A DNA stretch of 64,000 nucleotides from Isoptericola halalbus (lineage in GTDB: Bacteria; Actinomycetota; Actinomycetes; Actinomycetales; Cellulomonadaceae): assembly GCA_009663185.1 (NCBI GenBank), contig VJZX01000015.1:23424-87423 (forward strand), read 5' to 3'. How positions within the stretch are numbered: the stretch's first letter is position 1; each line of letters starts with the position of its first letter. Made by a program: the position numbers and the translations under genes. Shown here one piece after another: positions 24,448-32,201 of this stretch. A model generated the notes under the pieces. It was not told the origin of the DNA, did not search any database, and was given only the letters and a program-made list of their open reading frames with translations.

Positions 24448-24460
24448 TCAGGGAACCTGA
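24448..24460. promoter_or_regulatory. Third copy of the MarR-type operator, marR side
   Basis: TCAGG-GAA-CCTGA, perfect 5-bp arms, 145 bp before the marR start at 24605. It shares spacing and half sites with the pair before livK, suggesting autoregulation and co-control of the liv operon. Confidence 0.55.
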
Positions 24461-24485
24461 TAACAAGGACGGCGATGATGATCAA

Positions 24486-24608
24486 GTGACGGACCGTATG
24501 GGGTACGCGGGCCAACCCTCCCTGGGCCAGGTCGCGTTTGTCGCAGCCAGGGCGCAGAGCGGTATCACCCGTGCCGTATCGCGGCGGGGTGGGGCGGGAC
24601 GCACATGA
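24486..24608 (+). pseudogene. livM remnant with large in-frame internal deletion
   Basis: In frame it reads GYAGQPSLGQVAFVA followed at once by a tail close to the LivM C-terminus (ITRAVSRRGGAGRT then TGA), so roughly codons 66-315 of a livM gene are missing. The stop overlaps the marR start in the same ATGA arrangement as the livM stop at 19695 does with a marR leader. It is a scar of an ancestral livM-marR junction and is inverted relative to the intact livM. Confidence 0.7.
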
Positions 24609-25066
24609 CGAGTTCGGAGGCCCTGCCGGCCCATGACCGGGACGTGACGCTGCTGTACCTCATCAAGCAGGTCGAGCTGGCCGTGCGACAGGCGCTCGAC
24701 GACGTGGTCGCTACCGCCGACCTGACCGCCCTGCAGTACACCGCCCTCACCGTGCTGGAACGGCATCCCGGGATGACTTCCGCCGAGCTGGCCAGGAACT
24801 CGTTCGTCCGGGCCCAGACGATGGCCGAGATGGTGACCTACTTGCTGGGACGCGGGTTCGTCACCCGTGAGCGGGACCCGGGCAACCGCAAGCAGTACCT
24901 CCTCGCGCTGAGCCGGGAGGGCCAACAGGTCCTCGACGACCTCGACGACGCCGTGGCCGACATCGAGGCCCGGATGCTCGAGGGCTTCGACCTGGGCCAG
25001 ACGGAGATCCTCCGCACCTATCTGTCCCGGTGCCGGCACTCGCTGGCCGGGCAGCCACACCGCTGA
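24605..25066 (+). CDS. MarR-family transcriptional regulator of the liv operon
   Basis: A 153-aa winged-helix regulator. Recognition-helix region TSAELARNSFVRAQTMAEMVTYLLGRG (about 59-85, written here only for position), then the wing REEDP-like RERDPGNRKQYLLAL. MarR proteins usually repress transport or catabolism of aromatic acids and are released by the acid or its CoA ester. It is divergent from livK, with three matching palindromes between them. The last 49 bases overlap, antisense, the end of the thioesterase frame at 25018. Confidence 0.86.
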   Translation: MTSSEALPAHDRDVTLLYLIKQVELAVRQALDDVVATADLTALQYTALTVLERHPGMTSAELARNSFVRAQTMAEMVTYLLGRGFVTRERDPGNRKQYLLALSREGQQVLDDLDDAVADIEARMLEGFDLGQTEILRTYLSRCRHSLAGQPHR

Positions 25067-25467
25067 GCCGCCGCTGCGCCGACCGCCTCACTCCCGACGT
25101 GAGCAGTCCCGCCTTCGCTCGGAGCGGGCCGGACCGCAGTCTCGTCGGCCGGTACGTCCTCGGTGAGCGGGCCCCCGTCGAGCGCCGCACGCAGCTCCGC
25201 CGGCACCCCGCACGGCGCGCCGTCGTCGCCCACGTGGACGCAGGTGGTCGAGCCCTCGATGCAGCTCACGCCGTCGCGCAGCACCCGCCACCCGTAGGTG
25301 ATCGACGTCCGGCCGACGGCCGAGGCCGCGATCTCGACGACGACCTCGTCCCCGAACCGCAGCGGGGCGAGGAAGTCCACCTCCACCCGACGGCGCGGGA
25401 ACCCGGTGAGCTCGGCCCAGCCCAGCGAGCGGAGCAGCTGGTGCTCCGCCCGCTCCGCCCACCGCAA
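25018..25467 (-). CDS. Hot-dog acyl-CoA thioesterase (4HBT/FadM type), start disturbed by an apparent frameshift
   Basis: A 149-aa open frame from TTG 25467 (RWAERAEHQLL, then FPRRRVEVDFLAPLRFGDEV). The conserved front of the fold lies upstream in the same frame: VEFVDTDAGGRIHH is encoded at about 25518-25477, including the catalytic Asp, but no start codon exists between it and the SDR stop. A GTG at 25531, overlapping that stop as GTGA, would start the protein if one base near 25519 were removed. The true gene is therefore probably 25018-25531 with a 1-base frameshift (mutation or sequence error). The C-terminal tail of about 40 residues is not typical and overlaps marR. It likely releases an aromatic or fatty acid from CoA in the operon that starts at 29864. 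Confidence 0.72.
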   Translation of the reverse strand: MRWAERAEHQLLRSLGWAELTGFPRRRVEVDFLAPLRFGDEVVVEIAASAVGRTSITYGWRVLRDGVSCIEGSTTCVHVGDDGAPCGVPAELRAALDGGPLTEDVPADETAVRPAPSEGGTAHVGSEAVGAAAAQRCGCPASECRHRDR

Positions 25468-25527
25468 GGCGGCCGTGTGATGGATACGACCACCGGCGTC
25501 GGTGTCGACGAACTCGACAGGACCGGC

Positions 25528-26472
25528 TCACGATGCGCCGACACTGTCCTCCAGAGGCGGCAGGGTGATGCCGCTCGTCTGCCCGGCCGGGCCGAAGGTC
25601 GACGGCCAGGCCTCGTCGATCGCCTCCGCCGACCAGCCGCCCTCCCGGTAGGTGACGGCGAGCTCCTCGGAGTACGAGTAGAGCGACAGCTTGTCCCCGC
25701 CGACGCCGATCGCCTGCCCGGTGACGTCGGCGCTGCGGTCCGAGGCGAGCCAGACGACCAGCGGCGCCACGTCCTCCGGACCGCCGAGCGCGTGCTCCTG
25801 GCGCACGACGCGAGGCAGTGGCTCGCCGCGCTGGTAGGCCTCGGCGACCTCCGTGTAGACGGGGATCGTCGCGGTCATCGCCGTGATCGCCGTCGGGATC
25901 ACTGCGTTGACCGTGATTCGCGCGCGCGCCAGCTCCAGCGACCACGTGCGGGCCATCGCGATGATGCCGGCCTTGGCCGCGGCATAGCTCGTCTGCCCGA
26001 AGTTGCCGTGCTGCCCGGCCGGCGAACCGACCACGACGATCCGGCCGCCCTCCGCCTGGTCGCGCATGCGGACCGCGGCTGAGCGCACCGTGGTGAACGT
26101 GCCGCGCAGGTGCGTGTCGACGACGAGGTCGAAGTCGGCGTCCTCCATCTTCCACAGCACGCGGTCGCGGATCACGCCGGCGTTCGCCACGAGGACGTCC
26201 AGCCGGCCGAAGATGTCGACCGCGGTCCGCACGAGCAGGTCGGCGGTGCTCGTCGGGCCCACCGGGGCGACCACGGCCGCGGCGGTACCGCCCGCGGCGG
26301 TGATCTCCCGCACGGCGCGCTCGGCGGCGTCGCCGTCGACGTCGTTGACCACGACGTGCGCCCCTGCCGCGGCGAGCGCCTTCGCGTACGCGAGCCCGAG
26401 GCCCTGCCCGGCGCCGGTGACGACGGCGACCTTCCCGGTCAGGTCGATCGGGGTGCTGGTCTGCTCGCTCAT
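25528..26472 (-). CDS. SDR-family 3-hydroxyacyl-CoA dehydrogenase (HSD17B4-like)
   Basis: A 314-aa short-chain dehydrogenase. NAD site TGAGQGLGLAYAKAL (about 19), VNDVDG, NAG in VANAGVIRD, the catalytic Ser region VVVGSPAGQ and SYAAAKAG (Tyr-x3-Lys). The N-terminal GKVAVVTGAGQGLG and ANAGVIRDR wording and the 60-residue C-terminal extension resemble the dehydrogenase unit of peroxisomal multifunctional enzyme 2, which oxidises (R)-3-hydroxyacyl-CoA. The overlap (ATGA) with the MaoC-hydratase gene supports this: hydratase plus dehydrogenase is the MFE-2 pair. The substrate is inferred to be an aryl-propenoyl-type CoA. Confidence 0.85.
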   Translation of the reverse strand: MSEQTSTPIDLTGKVAVVTGAGQGLGLAYAKALAAAGAHVVVNDVDGDAAERAVREITAAGGTAAAVVAPVGPTSTADLLVRTAVDIFGRLDVLVANAGVIRDRVLWKMEDADFDLVVDTHLRGTFTTVRSAAVRMRDQAEGGRIVVVGSPAGQHGNFGQTSYAAAKAGIIAMARTWSLELARARITVNAVIPTAITAMTATIPVYTEVAEAYQRGEPLPRVVRQEHALGGPEDVAPLVVWLASDRSADVTGQAIGVGGDKLSLYSYSEELAVTYREGGWSAEAIDEAWPSTFGPAGQTSGITLPPLEDSVGAS

Positions 26473-26972
26473 CCGTAGTACCTCACGATCATCACGGCGA
26501 CGGCGCCGGGCTTGGACTGTCCTTCGACCTCGAACGTGTTCTCGAAGACCACCTGGTAGCCGCCGGGCACCTCGGTGACCTCGCGCAGCGCTGACACCAC
26601 CCGGATCCGACCGCCGACCGGCACGGGAGCCGGGAAGCGCAAGCGGTCGAGGCCGTAGTTGATGCCCGTCGCCACGCCCGTGACCTCGAGGATCTCCGCC
26701 ATGAGCGGCACGACGAGGCTCAGCGTGAAGTAGCCGTGGACGATGGTCCCGCCGAAGGGCGTGCCCGCGGCGAAGTCGGGGTCGAGGTGCACGGGGTTGT
26801 GGTCGCCCGTGAGGTCGGCGAAGCGGCTGACCTCCTCCTGGGTGACGGTGCGCCACGAGGACGGGCCGAACACCGTCCCCACGTGCTGGGGAAGGTCGGC
26901 AAGGGCCACGGTCGTCGGTCCCGGGGCCGGCGCCGGCGTGGTTGTCTCGGGCGTCGTTGGTGCTGAGGTCAT
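26469..26972 (-). CDS. MaoC-family enoyl-CoA hydratase
   Basis: A 167-aa hot-dog hydratase with a Pro/Thr-rich N-terminal 25 residues. The (R)-hydratase motif is complete: FADLTGDHNPVHLDPDFA, followed by GTIVHGYF, with the Asp-His catalytic pair. It hydrates an enoyl-CoA to the 3-hydroxyacyl-CoA that the overlapping SDR (ATGA) would oxidise. The 58 bp before its start hold nothing recognisable apart from the thiolase end. Confidence 0.88.
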   Translation of the reverse strand: MTSAPTTPETTTPAPAPGPTTVALADLPQHVGTVFGPSSWRTVTQEEVSRFADLTGDHNPVHLDPDFAAGTPFGGTIVHGYFTLSLVVPLMAEILEVTGVATGINYGLDRLRFPAPVPVGGRIRVVSALREVTEVPGGYQVVFENTFEVEGQSKPGAVAVMIVRYYG

Positions 26973-27030
26973 CGGCTCGCTCGCAATCGAGGTCGGTGGA
27001 TCGGTGGAAGGTTCGAGAGGGTGGCGCCGG

Positions 27031-28221
27031 CTATCCGTCGACCCGGACCACGACGGCCCCGGCGGAGTCGCCCGCCGCGCACCCCGTGAACAGGCCGGTG
27101 CCGCCGCCCCGCGCGTGCAGGGCGTAGATCAGCTCGGTGATCGCCCGCGCGCCGGTCGGTCCCTGGGGGTGGCCGTAGACCAGCGAGGACCCGTACGGGT
27201 TCATCCGCTCGAGCGGGTATCCCATCTGGTCGGCGAGCCACAGGTCGTTCACCGCGAAGGGGTTGTGCGTCGTGACGACGTCGACGTCCGAGATCTCGAC
27301 GCCGGCGTCCGCGAGCGCCACGCGCGCGGCCTCGACCGGTGCCTTCGGCATGTACGCGGGCTCGGCGCGGCCGAAGCCGGTGGACAGGACCTGCGCGGTG
27401 ACGCCGTCCTGCCCGAGCTCCCGCGCTCGGTCGCCCGTCGCGACGACGACGCCGGCGCAGCCGTCGGCGGGGTGGGTCTGCGCCCCGTAGGTGACCACTC
27501 CCCCGGGCTTGACGGGTGAGAGCTTGGCGAGCCCCTCGGCGGTGGTGGGGAAGACGCCGTGGTCCTCCTCGAGCCAGTCCTCGCCCTTCTTGCGCGGGAT
27601 ACGGACGGGCACCATGTACCGTCGCTGGACGGCACGGTCGTCGGCGAGCGCGCTGAGGTACTGCTCGTAGCGCATCAGCGCCACCTCGTCGACCTGCTCA
27701 CGCGTGTACCCGCCGTCGGCGGCCGTGTTCTCGGCGGTGTCGTTCATGCTCTGGCCGGTCGTCGGGTCCAGGGCCATCGGGTCGAGCACCCAGTGCTCGG
27801 CCAGGGGCGCGCCACCCGGGCTGCGCTGGCTGGAGTAGAGCATCAGCGGGCCGTTGCTGGTCCGGTCGGTGATCACGCCGATCGTCGTGCGGTGCGCGCC
27901 GAGCTCGACCTGGGCGGCGAGGTGCTCCACGACCACCGCCGACGTGGCGCAGGCCCGCGAGATCCACGGACCGCCGTACCGGCCGGCGCCCAGGCGCCGG
28001 GACACGAGGGTCACGCCGTAGAACGCGTACTGCTGGGGCACGGTGCAACCGAGCGTCCACTCGGTGATCTCCTCGGACGGAAGCCCCCGGGCCTCCAGCG
28101 CCCGGCCGGTGACGTCCACGGCCAGGTCGAGGCTGTTCACCTCGGCGAGCGGCCCTTGCCACTTGGCGAACGGTGACGTCCAGCTCAGGCCGAAGGGGAT
28201 GTGCGCGTCGCGGAATCTCAT
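27031..28221 (-). CDS. Thiolase-family acyl-CoA acetyltransferase (SCP-x like)
   Basis: A 396-aa thiolase. Catalytic Cys in ISRACATSA (about 90), His in THNPFAVND and YGHPQGPTGAR, and second Cys in LFTGCAAGDSAG near the C-terminus. The layout is that of thiolases used in chain shortening of bulky acids rather than ketothiolases of polyhydroxybutyrate synthesis. It overlaps the AMP-ligase gene (ATGA). It would cleave the 3-oxoacyl-CoA made by the SDR, giving acetyl-CoA and a shortened (aryl-)CoA. Confidence 0.87.
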   Translation of the reverse strand: MRFRDAHIPFGLSWTSPFAKWQGPLAEVNSLDLAVDVTGRALEARGLPSEEITEWTLGCTVPQQYAFYGVTLVSRRLGAGRYGGPWISRACATSAVVVEHLAAQVELGAHRTTIGVITDRTSNGPLMLYSSQRSPGGAPLAEHWVLDPMALDPTTGQSMNDTAENTAADGGYTREQVDEVALMRYEQYLSALADDRAVQRRYMVPVRIPRKKGEDWLEEDHGVFPTTAEGLAKLSPVKPGGVVTYGAQTHPADGCAGVVVATGDRARELGQDGVTAQVLSTGFGRAEPAYMPKAPVEAARVALADAGVEISDVDVVTTHNPFAVNDLWLADQMGYPLERMNPYGSSLVYGHPQGPTGARAITELIYALHARGGGTGLFTGCAAGDSAGAVVVRVDG

Positions 28222-29864
28222 GCGTGCTGACCTGCCTCGAGTTGGGGGAGCTGCGCACGCAGGGCGCGCAGGTTGAGCTTTCCGCTCGGGCTCCGGTGGA
28301 GGGCGTCGACGAAGAAGACCTTGCGCGGCTTCTTGTAGCCGGCGAGCCGCCGTCCGACCTCCTCCTGGATCTGCTCGGCGGTGAGCGGGGAGCCGGGGAC
28401 GGTGACGACGTAGGCGGTGACGACCTCACCCCACCGGGGGTCGGGCGAGCCGAAGACGACAGCGTCGGTCACGTCGGGGATCGCGACCAGGACGGCCTCG
28501 ACCTCGCCGGTGAAGACCTTCTCCCCGCCCGTGTTGACGACCGCCGACCCGCGGCCGAGCAGCTCGACGAACCCGTCGCCGAGGACGCGGACGTGGTCCC
28601 CCGGCATCACGTACCGGACGCCGTCGATGATCGGGTACGCCTCCGCGGTCCGCTCCGGGTCGCCGTCGTAGCCGAGCGGCATCTGCCCGCGGTAGGCCAG
28701 CACCCCGGTGGCGCCCGGGACGTCCTGGACCTCGCGCATCGCGGCGTCGAACACGACGGCGCCGGGCGCCAGCCGCGGTCGGCACGGGATGTCCTGCGGT
28801 CCGCGGACCACCCCGTAGGCGAACGGGCCGCCCTCGCTCGAGCCGAAGATGTCGACGAGCGTCGCCCGGGGTGCGTGGGCGATGAGCCGGAGCTTGAGCT
28901 CGTCGGACCACGCCATGCCGGAGCTGAGCACGGTGGTCAGGCTCGACACGTCGATCCCGGCGCCCTCGGGCGAGTCGAGCACGTCGACGAGCGGGCCGAC
29001 GACGGCGTTGCCCGCCACGATCAGCCGGGTCACGCCGCGCTCCTGGATGGTCCGGGCGGCGGCCAGGGCGTCGTAGCCGGCCGACGACAGGAAGACGACG
29101 CACCCGCCGAGGACGAGCGTGTTCATGGTGTTGAACAGTGCCATCGCGTGCATGAGCGGGGTCAGCGGCAGGGTGACGGTCGGCGGCAGGTCGGTACGCG
29201 CGGCGATGCGCGTCACCTCGTCGAGGTCGGTGGGGCTCTCGACGGGCAGCGAGCCGTAGATCGAGAAGAGCTGGCTGTCGAACAGGTTGCCGTGCGTCCA
29301 CACGACCGCCTTGGGGGTGCCTGTCGTGCCGCCGGTGAACATGAAGATCTGGTGGTCCGGGGACAGCGGCTGCGGGTCGAGCGGCTCGGCGTCGAGGGCG
29401 GTGGCGAACGGTCGCCCGGGCTCGGTGGGGCCGTCGTCGTCGGGCACGGCGAGCACGAGGCCCGGCAGCGGGACGTGCGCGGCGGCGTCGCGCACGTGCC
29501 GGCCGAGGCTCGTCGGGTGGACGAGCGCCTCGGCGCGCGAGGCGTGCAGCAGGTCGGCGAGCTCGAGTCCCTGGTAGCGGAAGTTGATGTTGACCGGGAT
29601 CGCGCCGATCTTGTACGCCGCGTAGACGGTGATCAGGTACTCGACCCGGTTGTACATGAAGATCGCGATACGTGACCCGGCGTCGAGGCCCTGGGCCCGC
29701 AGCGCGCCGGCGACCCGTGCCGCGGCGTCGTCCAGCTCGCGGTAGGTCATCGTGCGGCCGCCCGCGACGACCGCGGGCCGGTCGGGGACCGCGCGCGCCA
29801 CGGACTCCCAGATGGTCGCGTAGTTCGCTCGGCTCAGGTGGTTGGTCGGGATCGGTCTTTCCAC
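28218..29864 (-). CDS. AMP-forming acyl/aryl-CoA ligase
   Basis: A 548-aa ANL-family ligase. P-loop MFTGGTTGTPKAVVWTH (about 180), the FGSSEGG adenine motif, GDHVRVLGDG, the hinge GRGSAVVNTGGEKV and the catalytic Lys in SPSGKLNLRAL. It activates a carboxylic acid with ATP and CoA. As first gene of the operon ligase-thiolase-MaoC-SDR-thioesterase it starts the pathway. No acyl-CoA dehydrogenase follows, which suggests that the acid already carries an alpha,beta double bond (for example a cinnamate); this is inference. Downstream of a PaaX gene. Confidence 0.88.
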   Translation of the reverse strand: MERPIPTNHLSRANYATIWESVARAVPDRPAVVAGGRTMTYRELDDAAARVAGALRAQGLDAGSRIAIFMYNRVEYLITVYAAYKIGAIPVNINFRYQGLELADLLHASRAEALVHPTSLGRHVRDAAAHVPLPGLVLAVPDDDGPTEPGRPFATALDAEPLDPQPLSPDHQIFMFTGGTTGTPKAVVWTHGNLFDSQLFSIYGSLPVESPTDLDEVTRIAARTDLPPTVTLPLTPLMHAMALFNTMNTLVLGGCVVFLSSAGYDALAAARTIQERGVTRLIVAGNAVVGPLVDVLDSPEGAGIDVSSLTTVLSSGMAWSDELKLRLIAHAPRATLVDIFGSSEGGPFAYGVVRGPQDIPCRPRLAPGAVVFDAAMREVQDVPGATGVLAYRGQMPLGYDGDPERTAEAYPIIDGVRYVMPGDHVRVLGDGFVELLGRGSAVVNTGGEKVFTGEVEAVLVAIPDVTDAVVFGSPDPRWGEVVTAYVVTVPGSPLTAEQIQEEVGRRLAGYKKPRKVFFVDALHRSPSGKLNLRALRAQLPQLEAGQHA

Positions 29865-29955
29865 TGCTCACATCCTCGTGGGCGGGCCGCGATCGACCGC
29901 CCTGAACGGGCTGCCGATCGTCGGCGATGGCTCGATCGTGCCTCACCACCCCAGG

Positions 29956-29985
29956 TGACGTCAAGCAAAATCGTGACGCCCGTCA
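29956..29985. promoter_or_regulatory. Paired palindromes in the promoter of the CoA-ligase operon
   Basis: TGACGTCA (29956-29963, perfect 8-bp palindrome) and TGACG-CC-CGTCA (29974-29985, perfect 5-bp arms) lie in the 136 bp between the PaaX gene and the ligase gene. On the minus strand a TTGACG -35-like hexamer (29962-29957) falls in the first site. Likely operator of the upstream PaaX; no binding evidence. Confidence 0.5.
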
Positions 29986-30000
29986 TGAGAATGTCGAATA

Positions 30001-30858
30001 TCAGGCCGGCGACCGCGCCTCCGCCCGGCCGAGGAGCTCGGCGAGCTCGGCCCGCGCGGCGCCGATGAACTCCTGGCGCAGGCGCTGGAACGTGGCCGCG
30101 GAGCGGACAGCCGGCCAGTCCCCCGAGAGGTGCTCGGCGGGCAGCCTCGGGTCCGCACGGAGCAGCGCGAGCCAGTCGGCACCCAAGGCCGTCATGTCCC
30201 GCAGCGGCCTCGGGGAGCCTTCGACGTCGGCCCACGCCCCGAGGAACGCGAGGTGGTGCGCGCGGATCTCGCCAAGCCGCCAGGCCGAGCGGACCGCCCG
30301 CGTCGCCGAGAAGCCCTCGATCTCGTACGCGCGGAACGCCGACAGCTCGACGTCGGCGAGGTCGCCGTCGAGCGGCCGGAGCGCGGATGCCACGTCGACC
30401 TCACCGGGGGCGATCCACAGCCCGTCCCGCAGGAGTCCGAAGCCCGCCCAGGTCAGGGCCGCGCGCACCCGGTGGCGAGCGTCCCGCTGACTCTCCGGCA
30501 CAGAGAACGTCACGAGGGTCCAGCCGGTGCCGACGGGCGCGAACGGCTCGTCCGCGAGCACGCGGTTACGCGCCTCGCGGAGCACGGAGTCGCTCGCCGG
30601 GGTGAGGCGATACCCCACCTCGCGACCGGAGCGCACCTTGGCGAGCAGGCCACGACGGCTCATGCGGGCGAGCGTGGCGCGTGTCGCCGCCTCCCCCACG
30701 TCGAGCTCGGCAAGAAGCCCGATGAGCACCGCCGCGGGCACCTGCTCGACGTCCGCGTCGAGCACGAACTCGCCGAGGAAGGCGAGGAGCAGCTGCTCAG
30801 GACGACGCGGCGCCTGTCCGCCTGCGGTACGTTCCCCACCGTCCAGAGGTGCCGACAT
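30001..30858 (-). CDS. PaaX-family transcriptional regulator (second copy)
   Basis: A 285-aa regulator with the same build as the one at 18610: winged-helix part (LLLAFLGEFVLD; ATRATLARMSRRGLL), the WTLVTFSVPESQRDARHR block and the C-terminal FLGAWADVEGS / FQRLRQEFIG tail. ATG 30858 (MSAPLDGG) follows a GAGGG site; the frame runs 19 codons further but begins in the next gene's spacer. It is co-directional with the ligase operon and likely responds to its aryl-CoA. Two PaaX proteins in one catabolic region suggest two separately tuned CoA inputs. Confidence 0.86.
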   Translation of the reverse strand: MSAPLDGGERTAGGQAPRRPEQLLLAFLGEFVLDADVEQVPAAVLIGLLAELDVGEAATRATLARMSRRGLLAKVRSGREVGYRLTPASDSVLREARNRVLADEPFAPVGTGWTLVTFSVPESQRDARHRVRAALTWAGFGLLRDGLWIAPGEVDVASALRPLDGDLADVELSAFRAYEIEGFSATRAVRSAWRLGEIRAHHLAFLGAWADVEGSPRPLRDMTALGADWLALLRADPRLPAEHLSGDWPAVRSAATFQRLRQEFIGAARAELAELLGRAEARSPA

Positions 30859-30907
30859 GCCCTCGAGTATTCCAGAGGTCGAATTCCCGGCGGCGCCTGG
30901 CAGAAGG

Positions 30908-31399
30908 TCAGGCATCGCCGTTCACGTGGTGGCCGTGCGCGTCGAGGATCCGGGTCAGGAGCCGCCGCAGCGTCAGCCGCTCGTCCTCGCTGAGCCCGGC
31001 AGTGAGCGAGGCGTCCACCTGCGCGGCGTGCGGGACGAACCGGCGCAGCTCGGCGGCGCCGGCCTCGGTGAGCCGGACGAGGTTGCGCCGGCGGTCCGCG
31101 GAGGTGCGCGCCCGCTCGACCAGCCCCCGGGCCTCCAGCCGGGCGACGAGACCGGCGACCGTCGAGCGGTCGAGGTCGAGCGCGTCGCACAGCTCACGCT
31201 GACTGGCGCCTCCCGTTCGGTGCAGGACGTTCAGCACGCCGAACTGGACGTTGCTCAGCTCCGGCCCGGCCTCCTGGGCCCACACGGCGAGGTGCACCTG
31301 CTGGGCGCGCCGGATCAGGAAGCCCACGTGCTCGGGCAGGTACAGGGAATGCCGTTCGCCGGCGTCGGCCGTCGCGGCCACCTGGCGTCGCTGGGTCAT
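30908..31399 (-). CDS. MarR-family regulator of the gentisate operon
   Basis: A 163-aa MarR protein from ATG 31399 (MTQRRQ). It has SQRELCDALDLDRSTVAGLVARLEARGLV-type helix-turn-helix (about 70-98) and the wing RTSADRRRNLVRLT. It is the last gene of the gentisate operon, 10 bp after the isomerase stop. The perfect palindrome at 34157-34174 before the first gene is the natural operator. Gentisate-pathway MarR proteins are usually released by the ring substrate. Confidence 0.86.
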   Translation of the reverse strand: MTQRRQVAATADAGERHSLYLPEHVGFLIRRAQQVHLAVWAQEAGPELSNVQFGVLNVLHRTGGASQRELCDALDLDRSTVAGLVARLEARGLVERARTSADRRRNLVRLTEAGAAELRRFVPHAAQVDASLTAGLSEDERLTLRRLLTRILDAHGHHVNGDA

Positions 31400-31409
31400 G
31401 GACCGATCA

Positions 31410-32198
31410 TCACAGCCAGCGCGGCGGCGGCGGTACCGCACCGCCGTCGGACGCGACGACGCCGTCCGCCCCGCGTCCCGTCGCCCAGCGCGTCAGAGCC
31501 GCGGCCGACCCACGCAGCGTCGTCGTCGGCGCCGGGCCGCCCGGCTGCGCGACCGGGACCGGGACTGGGACCGGTACCGGGACCGGGACCGCATGCTCGC
31601 GGTCGACGGGCTCGAGCAGCAAGGCCGGCAGGTCGGCCGGGCCGAGCCGACGGCGCCACGCACCGACAACGTCGGCGAGCAGCGCGTCGACAAGCTCGGC
31701 CGGGAAGTCGTCGAACGAGCCTCCGTTGTCGAGGTCGACGGCGTGCACCCACACCTCCCGGGTCCGCATCCAGACGGTCTCCGACGCCGGCACGACGCGC
31801 CCGAGCGCCGTTCGCACCGGGGCGCGCCACGCCTCCTCGGGGAGGTCCCGCCACTCGACGTCGAGGTGCACCGCCGCATGGGCGGAGAGGTTGCGCACAG
31901 CTCGGCCGGGCAGCGTCGCCGCAAGCTCGATCTCGGCGTCGCGCTCCTCGGGCGAGGCGTACATCGGCGTCTCGACGCCGGTGGCCGCCCACTCGGTGAG
32001 CCGGGTGAGCGCTCGCGCGTTGAGGCCGACGTGCGCGGCGACGTGCCGACGCGTCCAGCCGGGCACCAGGGAGGGTGCGTCGAGCTGGTCGTTGCGAAGC
32101 TCGTTGACCTTGCGGGAGAAGTAGGCCTGCCCTCGGCGGGCGAGCAGCAGGCCCGCGCGGAGCTGCGGGTCGGTCGTCCGGTCGGTACGGGCGGGCAT
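31410..32198 (-). CDS. Mycothiol-dependent maleylpyruvate isomerase
   Basis: A 262-aa enzyme of the mycothiol maleylpyruvate isomerase family (DinB-like four-helix N-terminal domain, SCP2-like C-terminal domain). The zinc site is visible: His in RRHVAAHVGLNARAL and the Glu-x3-His of EVWVHAVDLDN, the same pattern as in the Corynebacterium enzyme. It converts maleylpyruvate to fumarylpyruvate in gentisate breakdown. The inter-domain linker is an unusual run of Val-Pro pairs encoded by a 6-base repeat (31551-31590). It lies between the FAH hydrolase (3 bp gap) and MarR. Use of mycothiol fits an actinobacterium. Confidence 0.9.
   Translation of the reverse strand: MPARTDRTTDPQLRAGLLLARRGQAYFSRKVNELRNDQLDAPSLVPGWTRRHVAAHVGLNARALTRLTEWAATGVETPMYASPEERDAEIELAATLPGRAVRNLSAHAAVHLDVEWRDLPEEAWRAPVRTALGRVVPASETVWMRTREVWVHAVDLDNGGSFDDFPAELVDALLADVVGAWRRRLGPADLPALLLEPVDREHAVPVPVPVPVPVPVAQPGGPAPTTTLRGSAAALTRWATGRGADGVVASDGGAVPPPPRWL
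31551..31590. repeat. 6-bp tandem repeat (GACCGG-type) encoding a Val-Pro linker
   Basis: About 6.7 units of gaccgg with two or three variants, in frame inside the isomerase gene; it encodes alternating Pro and Val residues between the two domains. Unit-length slippage would change linker length without frameshift. Confidence 0.8.
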
Positions 32199-32201
32199 CG
32201 T

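Noticed and set aside
24327..24515. 62-codon minus-strand frame between livK and marR
   Set aside because: It runs across the operator region and has no ribosome site or family resemblance.
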